Notes under the pieces: generated by a model
Told to the model about the DNA's origin: nothing
The model's database searches: none
Seen by the model: the letters and a program-made list of their open reading frames with translations, nothing else
Part shown: in pieces, positions 17,355 to 25,770 of the stretch
How positions within the stretch are numbered: the stretch's first letter is position 1
Layout: each line of letters begins with the position of its first letter
Translations under genes and position numbers: made by a program
Assembly (NCBI RefSeq): GCF_000154785.2
Contig: NC_015730.1
Coordinates: 2,728,001-2,792,000, forward strand
DNA length: 64,000 nucleotides
Reading direction: 5' to 3'
DNA from: Roseobacter litoralis Och 149
GTDB taxonomy: Bacteria; Pseudomonadota; Alphaproteobacteria; Rhodobacterales; Rhodobacteraceae

Positions 17355-18410
17355 TCAGCGTTGTCTGCGGCGCAACAACCAGACAAAAAAGGTGCCGCCT
17401 GCAAGACCGGTGACGATACCGATCGGCATGTCCTCAGGGGCCATGACCGTGCGTGCGACAATATCCGCCCAAAGCAGAAATACAGCCCCCAGCAAGGCCG
17501 ACGCTGGCAAAACGCGCGCGTAATCCCCGCCAACGATCAACCGCACGATGTGGGGCACCATCAGTCCGACAAAACCGATGATGCCGGAAAACGCGACCAT
17601 CACCCCCGTGATCAACGCGCCGATGAAAAAGATCGACAAGCGAAAGCGTGCCACGTTCAGGCCCAGCGTTGCCGCGGTTTCATCCCCGACTGTCATTGCA
17701 TTGAGGTTACCCGCATTGATCCGCAGATAGACGCCACAGAAAACCAGAATGATCAGCGGAAAGATAAGCTGGTTCCATTGCGCCAACCCCAAGCCCCCAA
17801 GCATCCAGAACACAACCGTATGGGTCGCGCGCGGGTCACCAAGGAAAATCAGCACATTTGCCATCGACATCACGATGAATGATACGGCAACCCCGGCAAG
17901 CACAAGCCTGTCCGCACTGGTTGCCGCGGCGAATTGCGAGACTGCCAGTACCAGCAGCGTCGCGCCCAAGGCCCCCGCAAAGGCCAACAGAGGCACCGTC
18001 AGCAGCCCAAGGAACAATCCGGTGTGGAGCAGCGCAAGAATGGCGCCAAAAGCCCCGCCCGCAGAAATCCCCAACAGATGCGGATCTGCAAGCGGGTTGC
18101 GCGTGACGGCCTGCAGACTTGCGCCCACCATCGCCAGCCCCGCGCCGACGAAACAGGCCAGCAAAGCGCGTGGAAACCGGATGTCCCAAACAATCGCTTC
18201 GCGTCCTGTTGACCAATCGCCGACAAAAGACGTGTCAATTGTATTATTCAACACCACCCCCCAGACTGTCGAAAAGGGGATCGAAACAGCGCCAATGCTG
18301 ACCGCCATCGTCAGCGATAGCAGCAAAAGGATCCAACCGCACATCATTGCGACAGGATAGACCGCAGACTGCCCGGATCGTGCTGCTGCGGTCTTTGCCA
18401 TAGGGTTCAC
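17355..18410 (-). CDS. btuC: FecCD/BtuC family ABC transporter permease
   Basis: A 351-residue inner-membrane permease with about ten hydrophobic helices. Family marks include GAGLAMVGASLQAVTRNPLA and the GFVGLMVPHIVR segment near residue 260, found in importers of vitamin B12, heme and ferric siderophores. Translation begins at GTG overlapping the TGA of the binding-protein gene (GTGA) or at the in-frame ATG three codons later. The cobalamin riboswitch at the head of the operon points to a corrinoid as substrate. Confidence 0.88.
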   Translation of the reverse strand: MNPMAKTAAARSGQSAVYPVAMMCGWILLLLSLTMAVSIGAVSIPFSTVWGVVLNNTIDTSFVGDWSTGREAIVWDIRFPRALLACFVGAGLAMVGASLQAVTRNPLADPHLLGISAGGAFGAILALLHTGLFLGLLTVPLLAFAGALGATLLVLAVSQFAAATSADRLVLAGVAVSFIVMSMANVLIFLGDPRATHTVVFWMLGGLGLAQWNQLIFPLIILVFCGVYLRINAGNLNAMTVGDETAATLGLNVARFRLSIFFIGALITGVMVAFSGIIGFVGLMVPHIVRLIVGGDYARVLPASALLGAVFLLWADIVARTVMAPEDMPIGIVTGLAGGTFFVWLLRRRQR

Positions 18411-19348
18411 TCCGCCCGTAAAGCCGCAGCAAGCGTTTTGACGGCGGCGATGTTGCGTGGACCCGGTGTCGCCTCGACATATTCCAGCGTTACGAAACGG
18501 TCGTTCCTGACCGCATCAAGCTGTGCAAAAGCAGGATTGGACATCATGAACGCGCGTTTTTGCGCCGCCGTGACATCGCCGTAGTTGACGATAACGATCA
18601 CTTCGGGGTTACGCTCGACAACGGTTTCCCATCCAACCGTCGCCCAGCTTTTCTCCAGACCGTTCATGATATTGACCCCACCTGCAGCCTCGATCAGCGC
18701 ATTCGGCATCGCATAGCGCCCGGCGGTAAAGGGCACGTCTTCGCCGCTGTCATAGACAAATACGCGCGGCGGGGTGCTGAGGGGCGACAATGACGCGGTG
18801 AAGCTGTCCAGTTCCGCGCGGTAGCCTGCCACCAGTGCCTCCGCCTTTTCGGATACGTCAAAGATCGCGCCAAGGTTCAGCAGGTCGGCATACATATCTT
18901 CCATGCTGACGGCGGCTTTCTCACCGATGTGAATGCAGCTTTCGGTAAGCTCGTAGACCTTGATGCCAAAGGGCTCCAACGTCTCGGGCGTCACTTCACC
19001 GCCCACTTTCATGCCGTAGTTCCAACCTGCAAAGAAGAAATCAGCATCCGCCCCGATCAGCACTTCCTTGCTGGGGTATTTGGCGGATAATTCGGGCAGG
19101 GCTTCGACACCCGCCGTCATCTCCGCGTCCAGCGTTTTCCAGCCGGAGATACCGGTATAGCCCACCATCCGGTCCGCCAGCCCAAGGACCAGCATCATCT
19201 CAGTCAGGTTGACGTCGTTGGAAATCGCAGCCTTCGGCGGCGCGTCGAAGGTGACGGTTCGGTTGCAGCTTTGCACCGTTGTCTGCGCCAGCGGGCCGGT
19301 GCCCATCAGGATCATAAACAGGGAAGAAAGTATACGTGTCGGCTTCAT
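18407..19348 (-). CDS. btuF: Cobalamin-type ABC transporter periplasmic binding protein
   Basis: A 313-residue class III binding protein. A signal peptide (MKPTRILSSLFMILMG, then TGPLAQ) is followed by SCNRTVTFDAPPKAAIS, the opening usual in FecB/BtuF proteins, and an NDVNLTEMMLVLGLADRMVG segment. Two lobes are linked by a helix around residues 150-175. Substrate assignment to cobalamin or a corrinoid precursor follows from the upstream riboswitch, as binding residues cannot be read by eye. The gene follows the ATPase gene by 12 bases and overlaps the permease gene by four. Confidence 0.85.
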   Translation of the reverse strand: MKPTRILSSLFMILMGTGPLAQTTVQSCNRTVTFDAPPKAAISNDVNLTEMMLVLGLADRMVGYTGISGWKTLDAEMTAGVEALPELSAKYPSKEVLIGADADFFFAGWNYGMKVGGEVTPETLEPFGIKVYELTESCIHIGEKAAVSMEDMYADLLNLGAIFDVSEKAEALVAGYRAELDSFTASLSPLSTPPRVFVYDSGEDVPFTAGRYAMPNALIEAAGGVNIMNGLEKSWATVGWETVVERNPEVIVIVNYGDVTAAQKRAFMMSNPAFAQLDAVRNDRFVTLEYVEATPGPRNIAAVKTLAAALRAE

Positions 19349-19360
19349 CGTGTGCTTGCC

Positions 19361-20143
19361 TTAATGCGGAAGGTGGAAGGATAAGTGTTTGGTCTTGCTC
19401 GGACTAAGCTGTTCTGCGCGCGCCTCAACCGCAAATACGTTCGAAACACTATGCGCAGTGAGCACCGCATCAGGCGGCCCCACGCCACGCGTATGTCCGT
19501 TTTCGAGCAGCAGAATGGTATCGCAGACATCCGCCGCGACATTCAAATCGTGCAGAGAGACGATAATCGTCACATCCAGCGCGCGAATGAGGGCGAGCAC
19601 CTCAAGCTGATGGCGGATGTCCAGATGGTTGGTCGGCTCATCCAGCACCAGCACCTGAGGCTCTTGCGCTAGGGCGCGGGCCACCATGACCCGCTGGCGT
19701 TCACCGCCCGACAGGTTGGCGAGGTCCCGATCTGCCAAATCGCTCAGGTTCAGCGTATCAAGCGCAACCTCGACGATCTGCGCATCTTTCGCGCCTGCGG
19801 TGGCAAAACCAAGGCGGTGCGGTGCGCGACCCAGCGTCACGATTTCGCGCACTGTCAGTCCAAAGGACGACGGCTGTTCCTGCAAAACCGCCGCAACCTT
19901 TCGCGCAGCGGCGCGCGGTGGGATCGACCAGATGTCGTCTCCACCGATCCTGATTTGGCCACTCAGCGGCGCCTGATACCGGTAGAGCAGACGCAACAGC
20001 GTGGATTTACCCGCCCCATTTGGGCCGACAACACCCATCACGCTGCCGGGTGCGGCGCGAAAGCTGGTCGGTTGCAGCAAGAGCGGCTCTTTGCGGCGCG
20101 GCGCCCAGCTGATGTTCTCCGCGACGAGGTCCGTGGCGTTCAT
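19361..20143 (-). CDS. btuD: FecE/BtuD family ABC transporter ATP-binding protein
   Basis: A 260-residue ATPase with Walker A GPNGAGKST (about residues 39-47), signature LSGGERQRV, Walker B LVLDEPTNHLD and switch histidine in VSLHDLN. These are the features of iron-complex/B12 importer ATPases. The ATG overlaps the TGA of the DUF1636 gene (ATGA), showing coupling. It would drive corrinoid uptake through the permease encoded downstream. Confidence 0.9.
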   Translation of the reverse strand: MNATDLVAENISWAPRRKEPLLLQPTSFRAAPGSVMGVVGPNGAGKSTLLRLLYRYQAPLSGQIRIGGDDIWSIPPRAAARKVAAVLQEQPSSFGLTVREIVTLGRAPHRLGFATAGAKDAQIVEVALDTLNLSDLADRDLANLSGGERQRVMVARALAQEPQVLVLDEPTNHLDIRHQLEVLALIRALDVTIIVSLHDLNVAADVCDTILLLENGHTRGVGPPDAVLTAHSVSNVFAVEARAEQLSPSKTKHLSFHLPH

Positions 20144-20544
20144 GAGACACGCACATCGCTGTCTTCCAGCGCAATGATGGCCGCAGGCACGCGCGCAAGC
20201 GTGGTTTTGCGTAATTTGCCGGGACGATCAACCGACGAACACCACCCGTCCTCCAGCAGTGCGTAATCACGTGCAAAACTGACCAGATCGCCAATATCCG
20301 TATCCGGCTCTATATCGCCAAAAAGATAGGTCGCCTTGCGCGTTCCGTGATAGGCAACCGTGCAGGGGCGATCACAGCCTGCCATACAGGCAACGCCGGA
20401 AATCTCGAACTCTTCGGTGACGCTGTCACCCGCAGCAGCAATCGCCGCGCGCAGTCTGGCAATCAGCTCATAGCCCGGTTTACAGTCGGTGCCTTTATGT
20501 CGGCAGGATGTGCAGATTGTTATTCTATGTGTCGGTGTTCCCAT
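20140..20544 (-). CDS. DUF1636 cysteine-rich metal-binding-type protein
   Basis: A 134-residue DUF1636 protein. Cysteines cluster in TICTSCRHKGTDC near the N-terminus and CMAGCDRPC in the middle, a thioredoxin-like ferredoxin arrangement that could hold a [2Fe-2S] cluster. The family often neighbours cobalamin genes, and here it is the first recognisable gene after a cobalamin riboswitch, coupled to the importer ATPase. I chose ATG 20544 because GGAGG lies eight bases upstream; the frame also opens at 20583. Molecular role unknown, possibly redox handling of imported corrinoid. Confidence 0.82.
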   Translation of the reverse strand: MGTPTHRITICTSCRHKGTDCKPGYELIARLRAAIAAAGDSVTEEFEISGVACMAGCDRPCTVAYHGTRKATYLFGDIEPDTDIGDLVSFARDYALLEDGWCSSVDRPGKLRKTTLARVPAAIIALEDSDVRVS

Positions 20545-20615
20545 GTCGCCCTCCGCGATTGCGCAGGGTGCACTTTGGGACATGTACTTTTCAACGGGTT
20601 GGCCCGTAAATCCAT
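20520..20615 (-). CDS. Possible 31-residue leader peptide after the cobalamin riboswitch
   Basis: A short frame starts at ATG 20615, five bases after a perfect AGGAGG (20621-20626), the best ribosome site in this leader. It runs 31 codons and ends at TAA, overlapping the first 25 bases of the DUF1636 gene in another frame. It begins MDLRANPLKSTC and carries no motif I know. It may be a leader peptide whose translation is what the riboswitch controls, with DUF1636 translated by reinitiation. It could also be chance. Confidence 0.4.
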   Translation of the reverse strand: MDLRANPLKSTCPKVHPAQSRRATWEHRHIE

Positions 20616-20659
20616 CATGACCTCCTGTCCGGACACCCCGCCCGGGTTGAAGTTACATC

Positions 20660-20825
20660 AATGATGGCAGGTCTCCTGACTCGCGGGTCGCAGCTTGCCC
20701 GATCCTTCCCGGATGCGGATGCATCCAGTGGTGATCATCGGGGTCGCTCGCCGCTTACAGTTGCGGGGGCAGTCACGGATTTGGCGTCTGTTACGAACGC
20801 CGCACCGTATTCCCTTTTCAGTCCG
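20660..20825 (-). ncRNA. Cobalamin (adenosylcobalamin) riboswitch
   Basis: Read on the minus strand, the segment holds the hallmark elements in order: GGGAA then CGGTG, the core CTGCCCCCGCAACTGTAA, a CCACTGG, a GGGAAGG and the B12 box AGTCAGGAGACCTGCC at 20666-20681. It ends about 50 bases before the AGGAGG at 20621-20626. When corrinoid is bound it should lower expression of DUF1636-btuD-btuF-btuC. I see no obvious terminator, so control is probably at translation initiation. Confidence 0.93.
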
Positions 20826-21027
20826 GTTTGCTTTTGACTTGCCGAACACCATCTCCCAACCCTTCCCCGAGATTCCGACCCGCGTCAAGCGAAACTCTGT
20901 GCGGGTTACCGTGTCGTGCGGGCAACCCGAGACGCGGCATTGCAATGCCAGCAGATTTCTCGCTATGTAGGTTCTGGTATCTTGGGCCCGAAGAGGTCTG
21001 CGTCTGTGGTACCACTTTGGAGAACGC

Positions 21028-21453
21028 ATGGAACCTGCAACGCTTCACCCCATGGCGACCGGGCATATTCCCAAATATGTAGCGGCGGCTGACGGCAGTG
21101 ATTACCTTTTTACTTTCATGGTCATTTTTACGGTTGGTGTCGTAATCCTGATCGGTGTGGCCTATTTCACGCTGCATGCGATCCCGGAAAAGCTGGCGCA
21201 TAAATCGAACCACCCGCAGTTCCAACTGGTTGGAATCTTGTCCTTGCTTGCCCTGTTTACGCATAACGGGCTGTTCTGGGTGGCCGCGATCCTTGTGGCC
21301 GGTTTCCAGTTTCCCGATTTCAGCAGCCCGCTGCGCGCCATTGCCGATGCGATTGATCGAAACGGGTCGCGCGATGCGGCGCCCAACGCGCAAACATCCC
21401 AAAACAGCGAAACGCCGGTGACGCCGACCCCGAAAGAAACCTCTGATGCTTGA
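21028..21453 (+). CDS. Small membrane protein paired with a HlyD-type protein
   Basis: A 141-residue protein with two hydrophobic segments (about residues 27-50, FTFMVIFTVGVVILIGVAYF, and 68-92) and a polar, threonine/asparagine-rich tail after residue 110. It resembles YibI-like inner-membrane proteins encoded beside the HlyD-type protein YibH; the similarity is judged by eye. The stop overlaps the start of the next gene by eight bases, so the two are co-translated. It probably sits in the cytoplasmic membrane as a partner of the fusion protein. Function unknown. Confidence 0.7.
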   Translation: MEPATLHPMATGHIPKYVAAADGSDYLFTFMVIFTVGVVILIGVAYFTLHAIPEKLAHKSNHPQFQLVGILSLLALFTHNGLFWVAAILVAGFQFPDFSSPLRAIADAIDRNGSRDAAPNAQTSQNSETPVTPTPKETSDA

Positions 21454-22681
21454 GACACTGATCTGCGCGCTGTTCACGATCTTGCCCGATTATCTTTACC
21501 GCCGGTTCCGACAGGGCAAGAGAATAGGCATCGAAATCAACCTCTTCAGTGTCTGGTATGAACTCAGGTGGGGCATAACCGGATGCGCGATCATGGCACT
21601 CACCGTGATTACGACGCTGTTTTATTTTCACCCGGCCACAAATTCCGTTGTGTCCTATTTTCGCACCGTCACGATATTGCCGCAGGCCGGGGGCCGGGTA
21701 TTGGAAATCTACGTCAAGAACAACGAATTGGTGAACCTCGGCCAGCCGATATTCCGGTTGGAAGATCACTCGCAACGCGCACAGGTCGAAGCCGCAAAGG
21801 CAATGATTGCTGAGGCTGATGCGTCCTTGAAAGTGGCGCAAACCGATTTGACCGAAGCGATTGCATCTATCGCCGGGGCCACCGCGGCCCTGAGGCAGGC
21901 GGAAGAGGAATTAGAGCGCAACGTGACCCTGCGCGATCAGGGTTCGACCGCCGTGCGCCTTGCTGAAATCGACCGCTTTGAAAACCTTGTCGCGCAACGC
22001 TCAGCGCAGCGTGATGCCGCCATCGCGCAACAGGCCGAGACGCAGGAACGGATCGATTCCCTGATACCGGCGCAGAAAGATAACGCGCTGGCACAGTTTG
22101 ATGCGGCCAACGCCGAACTGGAAAAAACCGTGGTCTATGCGGGTGTGACCGGTCGGGTTGAGCAACTCAGCCTGCAGGTTGGCGACTATATCAGCCCGGT
22201 CCTGCGACCGGCAGGCGTGCTGGTGCCCGTGACGTCTGGGCGAAGCCGCTTTCAGGCAGGTTTCAACCAAATGGCCGCGCAGGTCATCAAGCCGGGTATG
22301 ATTGGTGAAATCGGTTGCATGACCAAGCCCTTCACCGTCATTCCGATGGTGGTCGTGGCGGTTCAGGATGTGATCCCGTCCGGGCAGGTCCGACCCAGCG
22401 ACCGGCTTCTGGATCCACAAAACAACCAGCAGCCGGGCAGCATCATGGTGTATCTGGAACCTCTCTATGACGGGACCGCCGAGGCGCTGCCGCCGGGCAG
22501 TAACTGTATCGCGAATGTCTACACCGACAATCATGAACGGCTCGAGGATGAGAGCTTGAGCACCCCGCATAAAATAGCGCTGCATGTAATCGATACCATT
22601 GGTGTCGTCCATGCGGCGGGGCTGCGGCTCAGGCTGTTGCTGATGCCGGTGCAGACCCTTGTGTTCAGCGGCGGCCATTGA
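21446..22681 (+). CDS. HlyD/EmrA family membrane fusion protein (YibH-like)
   Basis: A 411-residue periplasmic adaptor. One N-terminal transmembrane segment (about residues 45-70) is followed by a lipoyl-like half (ILPQAGGRVLEIYVKNNELV), a long helical hairpin (about residues 110-215, alanine- and glutamate-rich), then the second lipoyl half (VYAGVTGRVEQLSL) and a beta domain. Such adaptors bridge an inner-membrane pump and an outer-membrane channel. No pump or TolC-like gene is adjacent, only the small membrane protein before it. A strong hairpin follows the stop. Confidence 0.85.
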   Translation: MLETLICALFTILPDYLYRRFRQGKRIGIEINLFSVWYELRWGITGCAIMALTVITTLFYFHPATNSVVSYFRTVTILPQAGGRVLEIYVKNNELVNLGQPIFRLEDHSQRAQVEAAKAMIAEADASLKVAQTDLTEAIASIAGATAALRQAEEELERNVTLRDQGSTAVRLAEIDRFENLVAQRSAQRDAAIAQQAETQERIDSLIPAQKDNALAQFDAANAELEKTVVYAGVTGRVEQLSLQVGDYISPVLRPAGVLVPVTSGRSRFQAGFNQMAAQVIKPGMIGEIGCMTKPFTVIPMVVVAVQDVIPSGQVRPSDRLLDPQNNQQPGSIMVYLEPLYDGTAEALPPGSNCIANVYTDNHERLEDESLSTPHKIALHVIDTIGVVHAAGLRLRLLLMPVQTLVFSGGH

Positions 22682-22683
22682 TC

Positions 22684-22719
22684 CAACTCAGAGCAAAAAC
22701 AGACTGCTCTGAGTTGTTT
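22684..22719 (+). terminator. Terminator-like hairpin after the HlyD-type gene
   Basis: A perfect 11-base-pair stem (CAACTCAGAGC at 22684-22694 with GCTCTGAGTTG at 22706-22716) encloses an 11-base loop and is followed by TTTC. It starts two bases after the HlyD-type stop codon. The short T-run makes the terminator modest, but position and stem strength support it. Confidence 0.68.
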
Positions 22720-22777
22720 CGTGCTGCCTTTGGCGTTCAGTGCCGCATGCCCTTGCGCCGCCGATGCGCCCGGACCC

Positions 22778-23830
22778 TTAAAACGACGTCCATATATGAA
22801 AGAGCAGTCCCGCGACAAAGGACCCGGTCAGCGCGATCCCGACATAAAGGAAGAAGACACGCCGCTTGACCAATGCCCAGACGGCAATGGCCGCCGGTAA
22901 CGATGTCACCCCACCCGCCACCAGAAAGGCAAGCCCTGCCCCCGGCGCCATACCCTGCTCAATCAGACCGCCCACGAGGGGGAGCGCTGCATAACCGTTG
23001 AGATAGGCCGGTACACCAACCACTGTCGCAACCGCGATGGGCGCAAGTCCGGAGCCGCCGAGCGTCTGCGCAACAAGATCCGCAGGAAGCCACGCCAGCA
23101 TCAGGCTCTCCAGCAAAAACGCAAGGGTCAGCCATTTGGCGAGGAACAAGGTGGTCTTTATCCCCTCCCGCCAGAACTTCGACATCCGTTCGTCGTCATG
23201 CCAGAATTTCCAGACCACGTCTTTTGGTGCGCGCACCGAGGAACCGCAGCATCCGCCATTCCCGACCCCCTCGCGCAGGGGATTTGTCAGCCCGCCTGCC
23301 TTGCTCATGATGTGAACTACTGCCCCGCCCGCGATACCCAAGCCCACGGCAGCCATTGTTTTGGCAATCGCGAACTCAAGCCCAATAACGCCCGTTGTCA
23401 GCACAAACATCGAAGGGTCCATTACCGGAGACGCCAGCCAGAATGCCATTACCGCCGCCAGTGGCACGCCCATCGCCAAGAGCGCTGCGATCAGCGGGAT
23501 GACACCGCAGGAACAAAAAGGGGATAAGCCACCGGCAAGTGCGGCAATGACGATCATGACAAGCGGTGACCCGGTGAACGCACGAGCAATCAGACCGTCC
23601 GCCCCGGTCGCGCCTGCATAAGCGGCAATCCCAATAGACAAAACAAGGAACGGCGCCACATTGATGAGGTTTTGAGCCGCAAAGGCGGCGCTGGTCGCGC
23701 CCTGTTCCGGCGCAATCAGAAACAAAACAACGAGAAGGCTGGCAGAAACCAACCAAACTCTTTCTTCACCCCACAATCTGTGAACCAAATCAGCTGCCCA
23801 GGATCGAACACTCAGCGCAAGTTCAGTCAT
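22778..23830 (-). CDS. UPF0718/ArsP family permease
   Basis: A 350-residue membrane protein with about eight to ten hydrophobic helices. The family motif LSPFCSCGVIP lies near residue 105, and a second cysteine-rich loop, GNGGCCGSS, lies in the central cytoplasmic region. ArsP-type members export trivalent organoarsenicals, and other members are linked to metals or thiol compounds. The gene follows an ArsR-family regulator gene by 54 bases on the same strand, so expression is probably induced by a soft metal or metalloid. The exact substrate is unresolved. Confidence 0.82.
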   Translation of the reverse strand: MTELALSVRSWAADLVHRLWGEERVWLVSASLLVVLFLIAPEQGATSAAFAAQNLINVAPFLVLSIGIAAYAGATGADGLIARAFTGSPLVMIVIAALAGGLSPFCSCGVIPLIAALLAMGVPLAAVMAFWLASPVMDPSMFVLTTGVIGLEFAIAKTMAAVGLGIAGGAVVHIMSKAGGLTNPLREGVGNGGCCGSSVRAPKDVVWKFWHDDERMSKFWREGIKTTLFLAKWLTLAFLLESLMLAWLPADLVAQTLGGSGLAPIAVATVVGVPAYLNGYAALPLVGGLIEQGMAPGAGLAFLVAGGVTSLPAAIAVWALVKRRVFFLYVGIALTGSFVAGLLFHIWTSF

Positions 23831-23884
23831 AGCGATATCCTTAGATTTATCGTTTCTTTTGGGTTTGAAAAATGCTACCTGTAT

Positions 23885-24199
23885 TCATGCAGCATCCTCC
23901 TGGGTGAGTTTGACGCCGATGCAGCATTCCGATGTCAGGAAAGACACGATCTGGTGCATGGCATCGTATTTTACACTGTTCACAATCTGGCGTCCCTGTC
24001 GTTCTTGCCTGACCAGTCCCGCATCCACCAAGGCCTTAAGATGATGCGCCAGAGTTGACGGCGCCATGTTCAGATGGTGGCCGATTTCGCCGACGTTCAG
24101 ACCCTCATCACCGGCGCGCACGAGCAGTCGAAACACCGAAAGACGTGTGGCATGGCCCAAGGCCGCAAGAGCGGTGGCGACAGATTCGTTTATATCCAT
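23885..24199 (-). CDS. ArsR/SmtB family transcriptional regulator
   Basis: A 104-residue winged-helix repressor. The recognition region reads MAPSTLAHHLKALVDAGLV, followed by the beta wing ERQGRQIVNSV. The usual N-terminal or alpha-3 ELCVC metal site of ArsR is absent. Instead a vicinal cysteine pair lies near the C-terminus in TSECCIG, a plausible site for trivalent arsenic or another soft metal. I chose ATG 24199 (MDINES). It precedes the permease gene in one transcription unit and is followed upstream by a palindromic operator candidate. Confidence 0.88.
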   Translation of the reverse strand: MDINESVATALAALGHATRLSVFRLLVRAGDEGLNVGEIGHHLNMAPSTLAHHLKALVDAGLVRQERQGRQIVNSVKYDAMHQIVSFLTSECCIGVKLTQEDAA

Positions 24200-24216
24200 G
24201 CACACATCATAACCAT

Positions 24217-24228
24217 AAAACTAGTTTT
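24217..24228. promoter_or_regulatory. Candidate operator of the ArsR-type regulator
   Basis: AAAACTAGTTTT is a perfect 12-bp palindrome 18 bases upstream of the regulator start, and a partial repeat (AAATTAGTTT) follows at 24231-24240. ArsR-family operators are short AT-rich palindromes overlapping the promoter, so this is the natural autoregulatory site for the two-gene unit. Confidence 0.55.
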
Positions 24229-24467
24229 GTAAATTAGTTTCTCTGTCTTGGTACGCTTTAAAATTCACAAGGTGATGAAAGCAGCCCTTTGCGCGACGAC
24301 GCGGCGTCCTTGCTGCGCGCGCCCCCAGTGTCTTTTAGATACATAGGCGTATCGCATTGATCCCTGTGGGGCGGGCGCAAGGTTTTGCACGGTCTTGCAG
24401 TGATACCGAATGCAAAAAGCAAGTTGTGCCACCGCCTGACAGCCAACCCGTGCGATGCGCCGTGTCG

Positions 24468-24845
24468 TCACACAAGACCTTGCCACCACAGGAACAACAA
24501 AGCCAATCCACCAAAGATCAGCAGGTTCAGCACGATACCCGCAAGCATATTCAACAGACGACCCCACCGTTTGTCCGCAAGATCAATAGCCTCCAGATGG
24601 TCGGCAAGTTCCACATAAGCGCTGTCCAACGCCCCCATGTCGAGCCGCCGTGCCAGTTTCGGGTTAAGTGCCATGGTCTCGGCTTCGGCCAGCATTTTGG
24701 CCTTGGCGCGCAGGCTTTGCGGTAATTGTCGCCGGGCCCGATGCGCAGCCCTTGCCAAGGTCGGCGCTCTGATACCCATGTGTACCCGAAAAAGATCACG
24801 CAGCGCTTTGACCTTTTCTGCAATTTGCTCGGCTTCCTGCATCAC
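24468..24845 (-). CDS. Small membrane-anchored protein of unknown function
   Basis: A 125-residue protein with a basic helical N-terminal part (KVKALRDLFRVHMGIRAPTLARA), an acidic middle (ELADHLEAIDLADKRWG) and one C-terminal transmembrane segment at about residues 98-120 (MLAGIVLNLLIFGGLALLFL). Tail-anchored topology with the charged domain in the cytoplasm is likely. It has coding character and a clean frame, and it is divergent from the esterase gene with 72 bases between starts. I recall similar unnamed proteins in Rhodobacterales but cannot assign a role. Either of two adjacent ATGs could start it. Confidence 0.7.
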   Translation of the reverse strand: MMQEAEQIAEKVKALRDLFRVHMGIRAPTLARAAHRARRQLPQSLRAKAKMLAEAETMALNPKLARRLDMGALDSAYVELADHLEAIDLADKRWGRLLNMLAGIVLNLLIFGGLALLFLWWQGLV

Positions 24846-24917
24846 TCGCCTCTCTGTCGGGGTATCTTACAGGGAATGGTTCTGGCAGAGCGCAACAAAA
24901 TCCGCTAGCCCTTGGCC

Positions 24918-25673
24918 ATGTTGAACGTGAACGAATTTGGCGCAGCAACCGCCCCCGCCGTGATGATTGTCCATGGCCTTTACGGCTCTGCGCGCAACTG
25001 GGGTGTGATCGCCAAACGGCTTTCGGACAGTTTTCGTGTTTATACGGTTGATCTGCGCAACCACGGCTTCAGCCCGCACACGGATACGCACAGCTATCCC
25101 GAAATGGCCGCGGATCTTGCCGAAACAATCGATAATCTGGGCGATCCCATGCAGCTGGTCGGTCACTCAATGGGTGGTAAAGCGGTAATGACGCTGGCGC
25201 TGACGCGTCCGGACATTGTGAGCCGCATGATCATCGCCGACATCGCGCCAGTAACTTACACGCACAGTCAACTGCCGTTTATTCACGCCATGAAAGCGGT
25301 CGATCTGACAAAGGTGGCGCGCCGATCGGATGCAGAGGCGCAATTGGCAGAGCTTGGGGTTGAGCCTGCGCTGTGCAGTTTTTTCACGCAGTCGCTTGAT
25401 CTGGCCGAAAAAAGATGGCGGCTCAATCTGGAGACGCTGGAAAACGATATGGATAAGATCATGTCTTTCCCGCAGCTTGATGGTCCTTTCGAGAGCCCGA
25501 CCCTTTTCCTGAGCGGGGCAACGTCGGAGTATGTGCAGCCACAGCACCGTACTTTGATCAAAACACTTTTTCCGCGTGCAAAGTTTGCAAAACTGCGGGG
25601 TGCGGGCCACTGGTTGCATGCCGACAAACCGCGTGAATTCGAAGCGGCCGTGCGCAGCTTTTTCGTCGGCTGA
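24918..25673 (+). CDS. Alpha/beta hydrolase (YbfF-like esterase)
   Basis: A 251-residue alpha/beta hydrolase. The oxyanion [10 protein letters not shown] segment is followed by the nucleophile elbow GHSMGGK (Ser near residue 89) and a C-terminal GAGHWLHAD with the catalytic histidine. Layout and length match YbfF-type short-chain esterases. Start ATG 24918 is chosen over an in-frame TTG two codons earlier. It precedes carB by 97 bases, with no evident functional link. The natural substrate is not known. Confidence 0.85.
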   Translation: MLNVNEFGAATAPAVMIVHGLYGSARNWGVIAKRLSDSFRVYTVDLRNHGFSPHTDTHSYPEMAADLAETIDNLGDPMQLVGHSMGGKAVMTLALTRPDIVSRMIIADIAPVTYTHSQLPFIHAMKAVDLTKVARRSDAEAQLAELGVEPALCSFFTQSLDLAEKRWRLNLETLENDMDKIMSFPQLDGPFESPTLFLSGATSEYVQPQHRTLIKTLFPRAKFAKLRGAGHWLHADKPREFEAAVRSFFVG

Positions 25674-25770
25674 TCCGCAAACGCCTTTCCCCCTTGCACC
25701 GCAGCCCGGCTTGCCTATAACGCAGAACAATTTGAACGCACACGGCGTTCTTGAAACTGGGGGCCCGATC

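Noticed and set aside
20695..20970. Frames across the riboswitch region
   Set aside because: The sequence is explained by the cobalamin riboswitch fold; the translations carry no motif.
24265..24567. Minus-strand 100-codon frame between the ArsR and 125-residue protein genes
   Set aside because: Overlaps the 3' end of a better-supported gene in another frame and shows no family.
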